Shown here piece after piece: positions 1 to 6,591 of a stretch of DNA of 8,491 bases. Every line of letters begins with the position of its first letter. Position 1 is the first letter of the stretch. This stretch comes from CAYTLQ01 sp964438715. GTDB taxonomy: Bacteria > Bacteroidota > Ignavibacteria > Ignavibacteriales > Ignavibacteriaceae. The notes under the pieces are model-generated. The model did no database searches and was not told where the DNA came from. It saw only the letters and a list, made by a program, of their open reading frames with translations. A program made the translations under genes and the position numbers. The stretch spans positions 1 to 8,491 of the forward strand of contig CAYTLQ010000167.1 of NCBI GenBank assembly GCA_964438715.1, in the 5' to 3' direction.

Positions 1-1
1 T

Positions 2-943
2 AACCGGGAGAATCAGACTATCGAGACAAAATCGTTCACGAATGTTGCCGATTATATGGAAGAAGGTGATGTGGTCGTTGTTAACGAGACAAGAGTCTTT
101 CAGGCCCGGTTATTCGGGAAAAAAGAAAAAACACACGCAAAAATTGAAGTATTTCTCCTTCGGGAACTTAATACAAATGAATGCATCTGGGATGTAATTG
201 TGGATCCTGCGCGTAAAGTGCGTATCGGAAACAAAATTTATTTTACGGATGACCTCTGGTGTGAAATCATCGACAACACTACATCGCGCGGCAGAACGGT
301 TCGCTTTAACCAATCAACGAACATTTATAAAGCAGTCGAGAACATTGGCGTAACACCATTACCACCATACATTAAGCGCGATGCAGAAGCTTCGGATAAA
401 GAAAACTATCAGACTGTTTATGCAAAAACCGATGGCTCAGTTGCAGCTCCCACTGCCGGTTTGCATTTCACCAATCGACTTCTTGAAAAAATAAAAAAGA
501 AAGGTGTTGATGTCGTTCCGGTTCTCTTGCATATAGGGCTTGGAACCTTTCGTCCTGTCGAAGTAGAGGATCTTACCAAACATAAAATGGATTCTGAATA
601 TTTTGAGATAACCCGCGATTCAGCTGAAAGAATAAATAAAGCTATATCGGGCGGGAAAAATGTTTTTGTTGTTGGCACCAGTACTGTCCGGGCACTTGAA
701 TCAAGTGTTACTGCAGAAGGATTCGTGCGGCAGAACAAAGGTTGGACGGACAAATTCATTCATCCCCCATACGACTTTAAAATTGTTGATAAACTCATTA
801 CTAATTTTCATTTCCCTGAATCGACATTACTGATGCTGGTAAGTGCATTTGGCGGAACTGAATTTGTTATGAAAGCCTATAAGAAGGCACTGAAGGAAGG
901 ATATCGTTTCCTCTCCTACGGTGATGCAATGCTGATATTATGA
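2..943 (+). CDS. queA: S-adenosylmethionine:tRNA ribosyltransferase-isomerase, 5'-truncated by window edge
   Basis: QueA transfers and isomerises the ribosyl moiety of S-adenosylmethionine onto 7-aminomethyl-7-deazaguanine at the tRNA wobble position, giving epoxyqueuosine (cytoplasmic queuosine pathway). The reading frame is open from base 2 with no start in sight. The visible 313 residues compare with about 340-360 for the family, so roughly 30-45 N-terminal residues lie outside the window. The ATG at 56 is internal: the codons before it read as normal QueA N-terminal sequence leading into GDVVVVNETRVFQARLFG. Further family blocks are PLPPYIKR, DGSVAAPTAGLHFT, LHIGLGTFRPVEVED, VVGTSTVRALES, and the C-terminal ITNFHFPESTLLMLVSAFGG. 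The TGA stop overlaps the ispD ATG (ATGA), so the two are probably translationally coupled. No frameshift or lost motif is visible. The identification is secure. Confidence 0.96.
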   Translation, partial: NRENQTIETKSFTNVADYMEEGDVVVVNETRVFQARLFGKKEKTHAKIEVFLLRELNTNECIWDVIVDPARKVRIGNKIYFTDDLWCEIIDNTTSRGRTVRFNQSTNIYKAVENIGVTPLPPYIKRDAEASDKENYQTVYAKTDGSVAAPTAGLHFTNRLLEKIKKKGVDVVPVLLHIGLGTFRPVEVEDLTKHKMDSEYFEITRDSAERINKAISGGKNVFVVGTSTVRALESSVTAEGFVRQNKGWTDKFIHPPYDFKIVDKLITNFHFPESTLLMLVSAFGGTEFVMKAYKKALKEGYRFLSYGDAMLIL

Positions 944-1623
944 GGATTATTGCCGTACTGCCGGCGGCTGGTTCAGGCCGCCGTGCAGGTTCAGGTTTGC
1001 CAAAGCAATATCTTAAATTTGGGGGACGCGAACTCATAGTGCATACCCTTCTGATTTTTCAGAAATGCAGACTGATTGATGAAATTGCTGTGGCTGTTCA
1101 CCCTGACTATTTTTCACTCATAAAAAAATTAAAAAGCCGGTACCGACTCACCAAGCTTCGTTCAATCGTTGCTGGCGGTAAGGAACGACAAGACAGTGTC
1201 TATTCCGTTTTGAATTCGATTTCTGCTGAACCCGACGACTTGATTTCTGTTCATGATGCGGCCCGACCGTTTCTTTCACCGGAATTACTAACAAAGGCGC
1301 TTATAACAGCAAAAGAAAAAGGTAATTCGCTGGTTTGTTTGAAGGCAAAAGATACATTAGTAAAAGAGCATGATTCAGGACTTGAGTACATTGATCGGTC
1401 GACTATTTACTATGTACAGACGCCACAAACTTTTACATTTGCTTCACTGAAAATGGCCATGGACAAAGCCGCAGAAGATGGTTTCACCGGAACGGATGAA
1501 TCGATGCTTGTTTCACGAACAGGTGAAAAAATCAATCTTGTTGAAGGCTCGGCTCTTAACTTTAAAATTACAACAACGGAAGATATACAATTAGCGCGAA
1601 GGTTACTTCGTACACGCACTTAG
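940..1623 (+). CDS. ispD: 2-C-methyl-D-erythritol 4-phosphate cytidylyltransferase
   Basis: IspD joins CTP and 2-C-methyl-D-erythritol 4-phosphate to form CDP-methylerythritol, the third step of the MEP isoprenoid pathway in the cytoplasm. The 227-residue length is typical of the monofunctional enzyme, and no IspF domain follows. The nucleotide-binding loop PAAGSGRR (residues 8-15) is followed by PKQ with Lys22. By alignment from memory with E. coli IspD, Arg15 and Lys22 correspond to its Arg20 and Lys27. Other family blocks are AGGKERQDSVYS (79-90), SVHDAARPF with Asp106 (103-111), DTL with Thr139, Arg153 (substrate-binding arginine), YVQTPQTF (158-165), GTDE (184-187) and NFKIT with Lys209. 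All expected catalytic residues are present. The start ATG at 940 overlaps the queA stop and has no separate strong ribosome binding site, consistent with coupling. It ends 9 nt from the stop of the convergent minus-strand gene. Confidence 0.96.
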   Translation: MRIIAVLPAAGSGRRAGSGLPKQYLKFGGRELIVHTLLIFQKCRLIDEIAVAVHPDYFSLIKKLKSRYRLTKLRSIVAGGKERQDSVYSVLNSISAEPDDLISVHDAARPFLSPELLTKALITAKEKGNSLVCLKAKDTLVKEHDSGLEYIDRSTIYYVQTPQTFTFASLKMAMDKAAEDGFTGTDESMLVSRTGEKINLVEGSALNFKITTTEDIQLARRLLRTRT

Positions 1624-1632
1624 TGCAGACAT

Positions 1633-2730
1633 TTATGGAGCTACACCCAGCATCCTCGCAACCATGCCCGTGCTGAAGGAAAGTCCGAAGTAAAATTTTT
1701 GTTCATACTTTTTGGGGAAGTAGTTGTTCAAATCATCAATTGAATTAATATCGCCGACATCCTGTCCGTTATTTAGTTGTGCGTTATTGCGCCATACGAT
1801 ACCCCCTGTCATTTGAATATCCTTTGTAATATTAATTCCCAGACCGAGGTAGAGATTGTCAAGGGGTTTTGTAGAAATCTCCAGCCCTGTGAAAATATTA
1901 AGTCGCCTGTGAAAACTGTTCCAAAACTCCGATGTCCATACCTTTGGACTGGGATCCCAATCATCGACATCTCTTGCGAAATGAAAATTAAAACCAAGAA
2001 TAAACTGACCTTGCCATTCTTTTTTCCCTTTGTCGGAAATATAGAGTTGTTTGTCTTTAATCAGAAAATTTTTTTCTACTCCCGAAGTGGCGCTTACACC
2101 GAGAGAGATATTGTAATAACTGATTTCGTGATTTATATAACTAACCGAGGTGGAATATTTTTCTGTTGAACTGTTAAGTACTTTGAGACCAATATTGATA
2201 TCGCAGGGGATAACAATGTTTTCAATTTTTAGTATCTTATAATAATAAGAAAATTTTTCTCCCGGTCCTCTGGTTTGATCTGCATCAGTCTTTAGTCCGG
2301 CAAACCAGCTTTTTATTGAATTAAAATCCTTTTGCAGAGCGCTGGCTCGTTTCACAACTTCAAAACTTACCTCATAATCATCTTTCAGATCATCATCTAA
2401 CCAAATGAAATAAACATTTTCCTGTTCCACGATCCTTTCGGTAGCACCCTTTTCATTTCTGTGTATGATGTGAAATTCGTTGAGATCTTTAACCCCAACA
2501 AAAAGAATATACACATTTTCTCTGGAATTAAAGCTCTGTATTTTCTCTTCACCGGAGCGATAAATCTCCTTAACAATCTCCTCCCATTTTTTATCGGAGA
2601 TATATTCAAGAAAAACATTATAACCGCTCAGTTGAAGTAATTTTTTATCGCCAAGAGAATCCACTATATCCTGACTGTGGAGCCTAAAGGCGAAAATGAT
2701 GAAAAACAATATCACAGCCGTAAATCTCAT
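1633..2730 (-). CDS. exported protein of unknown function, probable outer-membrane or periplasmic location
   Basis: I do not recognise this 365-residue family. Residues 1-20 form a signal peptide (Arg2, hydrophobic stretch AVILFFIIFAF, then LHSQ), with likely cleavage near Ser19/Gln20. Residues 25-150 are mixed and charged, with the look of a small soluble domain (VYILFVGVKDLNEFHII, then VYFIWLDDD). From about residue 165 the pattern changes to alternating polar/hydrophobic strands rich in Tyr, Gly, Asn and Ser, for example ISYYNISLGVSATSG, GQFILGFNFHF, LYLGLGINI and QKFYFGLSFSTG. This suggests an outer-membrane beta-barrel or a beta-rich domain. The chain ends in ...GVAP, not in the aromatic residue usual for barrels. 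The start is supported by GAAAGG 8 nt upstream on the minus strand. It is convergent with ispD and divergent from the Trm112-like gene, so it is probably transcribed alone. The protein is well supported as a gene, but its function is open. Confidence 0.85.
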   Translation of the reverse strand: MRFTAVILFFIIFAFRLHSQDIVDSLGDKKLLQLSGYNVFLEYISDKKWEEIVKEIYRSGEEKIQSFNSRENVYILFVGVKDLNEFHIIHRNEKGATERIVEQENVYFIWLDDDLKDDYEVSFEVVKRASALQKDFNSIKSWFAGLKTDADQTRGPGEKFSYYYKILKIENIVIPCDINIGLKVLNSSTEKYSTSVSYINHEISYYNISLGVSATSGVEKNFLIKDKQLYISDKGKKEWQGQFILGFNFHFARDVDDWDPSPKVWTSEFWNSFHRRLNIFTGLEISTKPLDNLYLGLGINITKDIQMTGGIVWRNNAQLNNGQDVGDINSIDDLNNYFPKKYEQKFYFGLSFSTGMVARMLGVAP

Positions 2731-2770
2731 AGGAAGAGCCTTTCTATTTTTCGTATTTTACTATCTGTTA

Positions 2771-2810
2771 TATTTCGAAAAATTAAAAATTGTTTCAGAA
2801 TAACGAAATA
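2771..2810. repeat. inverted repeat in divergent promoter region
   Basis: The 91-nt gap between the two divergent starts (2731-2821) contains perfect 7-nt arms TATTTCG (2771-2777) and CGAAATA (2804-2810) separated by 26 nt. This could be a regulator site shared by the minus-strand exported-protein gene and the Trm112-like gene. The region is strongly AT-rich, so a chance occurrence is quite possible. No clear sigma70 box pair stands out in either direction. Confidence 0.3.
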
Positions 2811-2821
2811 ATTTCCAATAT

Positions 2822-3040
2822 ATGATAAAAGAAGAACTCCTGAAAATTTTATGTTGCCCCGAAACCCGTGCCCCGCTCGTGCTGGAGGAAAATAGTCTTA
2901 TTTCAACAGATCCGGTAACAAGGAGAAAATATCGGATACAGGATGATATTCCCGTAATGTTGATAGATGAATCGGAAATCTTGCCATATGACGAATGGGC
3001 TATGATTATGAAAAAGCATAACATCGCTATTTCTCAATAA
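2822..3040 (+). CDS. Trm112-like (UPF0434/YcaR-type) small protein
   Basis: This 72-residue protein matches the Trm112-like fold family. The N-terminal LLKILCCPETRAPLVL (residues 6-21) corresponds to the LLxIlaCPxCxxxL block, and KYRIQDDIPVMLIDES (36-51) corresponds to the Y-x-I-x-D-G-IPVML block before the C-terminal helix. In eukaryotes and archaea Trm112 is a small activating subunit of several methyltransferases. The role of the bacterial proteins is poorly known. Here the usual CPxC knuckle reads C12-P-E-T15, so the second cysteine is replaced by threonine, and no other cysteines occur apart from Cys11. Zinc binding is therefore doubtful. There is no visible Shine-Dalgarno before the ATG. 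The gene stands alone, divergent from the exported-protein gene and followed by about 445 nt without a gene. Confidence 0.8.
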   Translation: MIKEELLKILCCPETRAPLVLEENSLISTDPVTRRKYRIQDDIPVMLIDESEILPYDEWAMIMKKHNIAISQ

Positions 3041-3405
3041 ACTGCTCAAAAAGTCAAAAATTGATTCAGAGAAAATTTTTTTGGGAATAACAACCATTTA
3101 TCGGAATTACACAATTACTTGAACTTTCCGGAAGAGATTATCGGTTCACTTAATATTTTGGTTGTTGGGAGTATCCACCGAAAAAATAGCTAGTAATAAA
3201 TTTCGTCCCATCGTGACTATAAAACTGTTTAGACCGTAACTTTGAAAAAAAGTGAAAGATTAGTACGGTGAATAAGTAAGGCAAGAAATGTATTTTAGTT
3301 GTGAACCATCATCCGAAGTCCGGAGAAAATTACAATTTACTTTTTCTAAGATTTTTCAGGTGAACCCTAAAGAAAGTCTCAAAATAAGACATTGCTATCC
3401 TTTCC
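3041..3405. other. long intergenic stretch, no convincing gene
   Basis: Nothing here looks coding in either direction: the open frames are short, Lys/Phe/Ile/Ser-rich and match no family I know. Visible elements are a weak all-AT stem (AAAAATT 3056-3062 with AATTTTT 3074-3080) after the Trm112-like gene, the palindrome TTCCGGAA (3126-3133), and TAACTTTG (3237-3244), which fits the Bacteroidota -7 box TAnnTTTG but has no clear TTG partner at the right distance. The stretch also holds one copy of a spaced motif (3259-3291) shared with the other long intergenic region. Confidence 0.6.
3259..3291 (+). repeat. copy 1 of spaced intergenic motif ATTAGT-N16-GCAAGAAATGT
   Basis: ATTAGT at 3259-3264 is followed after exactly 16 nt by GCAAGAAATGT at 3281-3291. 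The same two words with the same 16-nt spacing occur at 6382-6414, in the other long non-coding region. Within the spacer 5 of 16 positions also agree, including a shared AAT. Both copies lie upstream of plus-strand transcription units. The function is unknown. Confidence 0.35.
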
Positions 3406-3434
3406 TTGATAGGAATGAATTACTTTCGTATTTT
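3406..3434 (+). promoter_or_regulatory. candidate sigma70-type promoter of the SDR-trxA-serA operon
   Basis: TTGATA (3406-3411, 5 of 6 matches to TTGACA) and TATTTT (3429-3434, 4 of 6 matches to TATAAT) are separated by an optimal 17 nt. Transcription would begin near 3441, leaving a leader of about 45 nt before the ATG at 3487. A short inverted repeat, CTATC (3395-3399) with GATAG (3408-3412), overlaps the -35 box and might be a regulator site. This placement argues against the open frame at 3288-3485 being a gene. Confidence 0.45.
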
Positions 3435-3486
3435 TACCCCCTGAATTTTTTTTTCAAGAATTTACAAAGTGACGCAGGCAAATAGT

Positions 3487-4302
3487 ATGAATAATGATGA
3501 CAGACACTGGGCTCTTATTTTAGGTGCTTCATCCGGCTTCGGAGAGGCTGCTGCAATTCAACTTGCCAGAGATGGCTACAACATTATTGGTGTTCATCTC
3601 GACCGCCAGGCAACAATAGCCAATGTTGAACGGATTAAAGAGGAAATAGGGAAAAGCGGGGTTCAGTATAGCTTTCATAATATGAATGCCGCCGACGAGG
3701 AAAAACGAAGGGAACTACTTGATTCACTTCAGAAATCGGTACAGCCAAAGATTCGTGTAATTCTTCACTCGTTGGCGTTCGGCACTTTGAAGTCCTTTAT
3801 TCCTAAAGAGGGAGAAGTAGCACTCACGAAAGCCCAAATGGAAATGACTTTAGATGTTATGGCACATTCGCTGGTATATTGGACACAGGATGTAGTATCA
3901 CGCGGTATGCTTGAAAAGAAAGCTCGTATCTTTGCGATGACCAGCTCCGGTGGCAGGACATCGATTCCTTATTATGGAGCGGTTTCTGCCGCAAAAGCGG
4001 CACTTGAGTCTCATGTTCGTCAGCTTTCTTACGAACTTGGTTATATGGAGGCAAGTGTTTGTGCTATAATGGCCGGCGTTACCGATACACCTGCCTTACG
4101 AAAGATTCCCGGTAACATCCCTATGATTGAAGTGGCAAAGAGGAAAAATCCCCGTAACCGGTTAACAACTCCGGAAGATGTAGCCAAGGTAATTTCCGTT
4201 CTTTGCCGGGATGGCGGAGAGTGGATATCGGGTTGTGTTATCAATGCAGATGGCGGTGAGGATGTTGTAAATTATGTAGGCCAAAACGGGCCGCAGGTAT
4301 AA
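3487..4302 (+). CDS. short-chain dehydrogenase/reductase, probable enoyl-[acyl-carrier-protein] reductase (FabI/FabL-like)
   Basis: This 271-residue cytoplasmic SDR probably reduces trans-2-enoyl-ACP with NAD(P)H in the last step of fatty-acid elongation. An N-terminal Rossmann motif GASSGFG (13-19) is of the classical SDR/FabL form. HSLAF (94-98) recalls the FabI HS-(I/L)-x-F block where most SDRs have NNAG. The active site is Ser153/Ser154 with Tyr163-x6-Lys170 (YGAVSAAK). The x6 spacing is the enoyl-ACP reductase signature, whereas most SDRs have Tyr-x3-Lys. AGVTDTPA (196-203) and a C-terminal ISGCVINADGG (247-257) complete the family pattern. I chose the ATG at 3487, which is preceded by GCAGG. 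A GTG at 3469 in the same frame would add six residues but has only A/T-rich sequence before it. It leads a probable operon with trxA, 52 nt downstream, and serA. The SDR assignment is certain. The precise substrate is inferred, and another acyl or keto reductase is possible. Confidence 0.8.
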   Translation: MNNDDRHWALILGASSGFGEAAAIQLARDGYNIIGVHLDRQATIANVERIKEEIGKSGVQYSFHNMNAADEEKRRELLDSLQKSVQPKIRVILHSLAFGTLKSFIPKEGEVALTKAQMEMTLDVMAHSLVYWTQDVVSRGMLEKKARIFAMTSSGGRTSIPYYGAVSAAKAALESHVRQLSYELGYMEASVCAIMAGVTDTPALRKIPGNIPMIEVAKRKNPRNRLTTPEDVAKVISVLCRDGGEWISGCVINADGGEDVVNYVGQNGPQV

Positions 4303-4354
4303 TCAGAAGAATTAAGAAGTTAAACTAACTAAATAAAACAATAGTAATAGAGAA

Positions 4355-4675
4355 ATGAAACCAGTAGAAATAACCGATGAGAATTTCGCTACAGAAGTTG
4401 AAAAATCAGATATACCGGTAATGATAGATTTTTGGGCAGTTTGGTGCGGACCCTGCAAGATGATTGCTCCCGTTGTTGAGGAACTTGCAAATGAATACCA
4501 AGGTAAGCTAAAGGTAGGAAAACTCGATGTGGATACAAACGATCAGACTGCAATGAAATTTGGTGTCCGCAGTATTCCTACACTCTTGTTTTTCAAGAAT
4601 GGCCAGGTTGTCGATAAGATTATCGGGAATGTGAAAAAAGAGCTTATCGTTCAGAAAATTGCTTCAGTATTGTAG
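4355..4675 (+). CDS. trxA: thioredoxin
   Basis: Thioredoxin is the cytoplasmic dithiol-disulfide reductant that feeds ribonucleotide reductase, methionine sulfoxide reductase and other enzymes, and is re-reduced by thioredoxin reductase. The 106-residue single-domain length is standard, and there is no signal peptide or membrane anchor. The active site is W30-C-G-P-C34, with the buried Asp25 (DFWAVWCGPCK) and the cis-proline in SIPT (Pro75). FFKNGQVVDKIIGN (79-92) forms the last strands. Val29 lies where Pro, Glu or Ser is more usual (WAPWC/WAEWC), a minor variation. A purine-rich AGAGAA precedes the ATG. It is the second gene of the SDR-trxA-serA cluster, and serA starts 9 nt after its stop. 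Confidence 0.96.
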   Translation: MKPVEITDENFATEVEKSDIPVMIDFWAVWCGPCKMIAPVVEELANEYQGKLKVGKLDVDTNDQTAMKFGVRSIPTLLFFKNGQVVDKIIGNVKKELIVQKIASVL

Positions 4676-4684
4676 AATATTATT

Positions 4685-6268
4685 ATGTCCAAAAAAATTA
4701 TAATAACCGATAGCGTTGATAAAAAAGCTGTCGGAGTTTTGCAGAAAGCCGGCTACGAAGTTTTTTATAATCCGGGAATGAAAGCCGATGAAATAAAAAA
4801 GGTAATCGGGAGTTACCATGGACTTATTGTTCGGAGTGATACCAAAGTTACGCCGGATATGATTGAATTAATGAATACAATGGAAGTAATCGGCAGGGCT
4901 GGTGCAGGGGTAGATAATATTGATGTTGAGGCTGCAACCCGTAAAGGGATTATTGTTATGAATACCCCCGGCGGCAATACGCTCTCCACTGCCGAGCATG
5001 CAATGTCGCTTCTTTTGTCGTTATGTAGAAACATTCCTCAGGCAGATGCCTCAATAAAAGCAGGAAAATGGGATCGGAAAACTTACAAAGGAACAGAACT
5101 TTATGGTAAAAAAATTGGTGTTGTAGGTCTGGGAAAGATCGGAAGAGAAGTAGCTGTAAGAGCAAAGGCATTTGGAATGGAGGTATTAGGTTACGACCCG
5201 ATTCTATCTCCTGAGATGGCGGCAAAGATCGGAGTATCTCTAGTTACTATGCAGGAAATTTTTCTGCTTTCCGATTTTATTACATTCCATGTTCCCCTCG
5301 ATGAGAATACCCGTGGTCTTATATCGAAAAAAACCTTAGCCTTATGTAAAGATGGTGTGAAGATTATTAATTGCGCACGAGGTGGAATAGTTAACGAGGA
5401 TGATTTACTTGAAGGACTTAATACCGGAAAAGTATCGGGTGCCGCCCTTGATGTTTATGAAAAAGAACCTCCCGATTTTAACCATCCGCTTTTCCGGCAT
5501 CCTAAAGTTGTAACTACACCTCATCTCGGCGCCTCAACCGAAGAGGCACAGGAGAAGGTTGCAATTCAGATTGCGGAACAAATCATCGATCTTTTTGAAA
5601 AACAGGAAGTGAGGGGCGCCGTAAATGCTGCAGCACTTGAGGCAATAGGAAATCAGGCACTTGCGCCGTATGTAAAACTTGCTGAAAAACTTGGTGCGCT
5701 TGCATCACAGCTGACAACCGGGAAGGTAAAAAAACTCAATCTGCGTCTTTATGGTGAGTTAGTAAAATCGGCTAACGGTTTACTGACAGCGGCGGCAGTA
5801 AAAGGGTATCTTGCCGGAAAAACAAGCGACTCCGTCAATTTAATTAACAGCGGCTTTCTTGCAAATGAAGCCGGTTTGTTATATGAAGAAACACTTTGCG
5901 GACAGCATCCTGACTATGCAAATTTAGTAGAACTTGAGTGTACCGGGGGATCTGATGGAATATACTCCGGTACGGTATTCGGCAATAAAGAATTACGGAT
6001 AGTCCGAATGAATCAGTTCAGGCTTGAGATGATTCCCGAAGGTGATTTGCTTGTTTATCTGAACATCGATAAACCCGGAATGCTTGCCTCAGTAGGGAAA
6101 GTACTTGCCCGTAATAACATAAATATAGCAGGTCTCTCACTTGGTCGTTTGGGTATTGGTGAGGAAGCGCTTACTTGTATTGCGGTTGATAGCCCGCTCG
6201 CTAAAGATGTATTAGCGGAAATAGCTGCGATTGAAGGTGTTTCTGATGTATCAGGTATAAAATTGTAG
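4685..6268 (+). CDS. serA: D-3-phosphoglycerate dehydrogenase, long form with ASB and ACT domains
   Basis: SerA oxidises 3-phosphoglycerate to 3-phosphohydroxypyruvate with NAD+, the entry step of serine synthesis. At 527 residues it is the long form. The substrate-binding domain is formed by residues 1-100 and about 283-315. The Rossmann NAD domain (about 101-282) has GLGKIG (148-153) and Asp171 after the second strand (GYDP), which favours NAD over NADP. The catalytic triad is Arg232 (ARGG), Glu261 (EKEPP) and His280 (PHLGAS). RAGAGVDNID (71-80) is the conserved phosphate-binding region. Residues about 320-445 match the allosteric substrate-binding domain (LAEKLGALASQL, then VNAAA at its border). 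Residues 455-527 form a C-terminal ACT domain (LNIDKPGMLASVGKVLA, NINIAGL), where serine often gives feedback inhibition. No Shine-Dalgarno is visible before the ATG, so coupling with trxA 9 nt upstream is likely. An intrinsic terminator follows within 25 nt. Confidence 0.96.
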   Translation: MSKKIIITDSVDKKAVGVLQKAGYEVFYNPGMKADEIKKVIGSYHGLIVRSDTKVTPDMIELMNTMEVIGRAGAGVDNIDVEAATRKGIIVMNTPGGNTLSTAEHAMSLLLSLCRNIPQADASIKAGKWDRKTYKGTELYGKKIGVVGLGKIGREVAVRAKAFGMEVLGYDPILSPEMAAKIGVSLVTMQEIFLLSDFITFHVPLDENTRGLISKKTLALCKDGVKIINCARGGIVNEDDLLEGLNTGKVSGAALDVYEKEPPDFNHPLFRHPKVVTTPHLGASTEEAQEKVAIQIAEQIIDLFEKQEVRGAVNAAALEAIGNQALAPYVKLAEKLGALASQLTTGKVKKLNLRLYGELVKSANGLLTAAAVKGYLAGKTSDSVNLINSGFLANEAGLLYEETLCGQHPDYANLVELECTGGSDGIYSGTVFGNKELRIVRMNQFRLEMIPEGDLLVYLNIDKPGMLASVGKVLARNNINIAGLSLGRLGIGEEALTCIAVDSPLAKDVLAEIAAIEGVSDVSGIKL

Positions 6269-6292
6269 AAAACGGATACCGTCGGAGTTTGT

Positions 6293-6324
6293 ATGCGGCA
6301 GTTTGTCTGCCGCATTTTTATTTT
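6293..6324 (+). terminator. rho-independent terminator of the SDR-trxA-serA operon
   Basis: A perfect 9-bp stem, ATGCGGCAG (6293-6301) with CTGCCGCAT (6307-6315), encloses a 5-nt loop TTTGT and is followed directly by a T-rich tract (6315-6324, one A). It lies 25 nt after the serA stop and is the clearest regulatory element in the window. Confidence 0.93.
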
Positions 6325-6378
6325 AAAGCAAGGGGTCTGAGGAAATTGAAGAAAACACTAACATACCAAATTTGGATA

Positions 6379-6399
6379 TTAATTAGTCATCCTAATTAA
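6379..6399. repeat. AT-rich inverted repeat, 8-bp arms
   Basis: TTAATTAG (6379-6386) and CTAATTAA (6392-6399) are perfect complements around the 5-nt loop TCATC. There is no T-tract, so it is not a plus-strand terminator. The symmetry would suit a dimeric DNA-binding protein, but AT-richness makes chance more likely than for a GC-containing repeat. It overlaps the start of the spaced motif copy. Confidence 0.4.
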
Positions 6400-6414
6400 A
6401 TATGCAAGAAATGT
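6382..6414 (+). repeat. copy 2 of spaced intergenic motif ATTAGT-N16-GCAAGAAATGT
   Basis: ATTAGT (6382-6387) and GCAAGAAATGT (6404-6414) are separated by the same 16 nt as in the copy at 3259-3291. See that entry for the comparison. Confidence 0.35.
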
Positions 6415-6558
6415 GTCCGGAATGAATTTAGGAAATAAGGATAGATGTTCGGAGTCCTCCATAGACCGAAATACCCCTGAAAGGCAAGTTTGACGGAATA
6501 GGTACCAAACAAAAGCCGCAAAAGCAAGAATGTTAGTATGAACGGCAAAAAATCCTTA

Positions 6559-6591
6559 TTTTTGGCTTAAAATTGGGTCAAAAGCCAAAAA
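6559..6591. repeat. inverted repeat immediately upstream of a promoter candidate
   Basis: TTTTTGGCTT (6559-6568) and AAGCCAAAAA (6582-6591) are perfect 10-nt arms around a 13-nt centre. The repeat ends 5 nt before the TTGACA box at 6597, a position typical of an activator site just upstream of -35. A hairpin in an RNA is the alternative reading. There is no plus-strand T-tract to make it a terminator. Confidence 0.45.

Noticed and set aside
1596..1630. Small hairpins near the ispD stop (CGAAG-GTTA-CTTCG and GCAC-TTA-GTGC)
   Set aside because: Stems of 4-5 bp without a T-tract in either direction. The first is within coding sequence.
1777..2169. 130-residue plus-strand open frame
   Set aside because: It lies wholly antisense to the exported-protein gene, which has a signal peptide, ribosome binding site and coherent composition. 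The plus-strand translation looks random.
3056..3082. Possible terminator after the Trm112-like gene
   Set aside because: The stem is entirely A-T with an 11-nt loop, too weak to call an intrinsic terminator.
2761..3097. Two minus-strand open frames overlapping the Trm112-like gene
   Set aside because: They are antisense to a recognisable family member and show no motif or start signal.
3237..3244. TAACTTTG as a Bacteroidota -7 promoter box
   Set aside because: It matches TAnnTTTG, but no TTG lies 19-21 nt upstream and it would leave a leader of about 240 nt. The TTGATA-N17-TATTTT pair is a better candidate.
3288..3485. 65-residue plus-strand open frame in the intergenic region
   Set aside because: No ribosome binding site, no family resemblance and Phe/Lys/Ser-rich random composition. 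It overlaps the best promoter candidate for the downstream operon.
3469..3486. GTG start six codons upstream for the SDR gene
   Set aside because: Only A/T-rich sequence without a Shine-Dalgarno precedes it, while the ATG at 3487 has GCAGG upstream and gives the usual short N-terminus before the Rossmann loop.
6446..6481. 11-codon open frame starting ATGTTCGGA
   Set aside because: Its AAGGA is only 3 nt from the ATG, it matches nothing, and a frame this short arises easily by chance.
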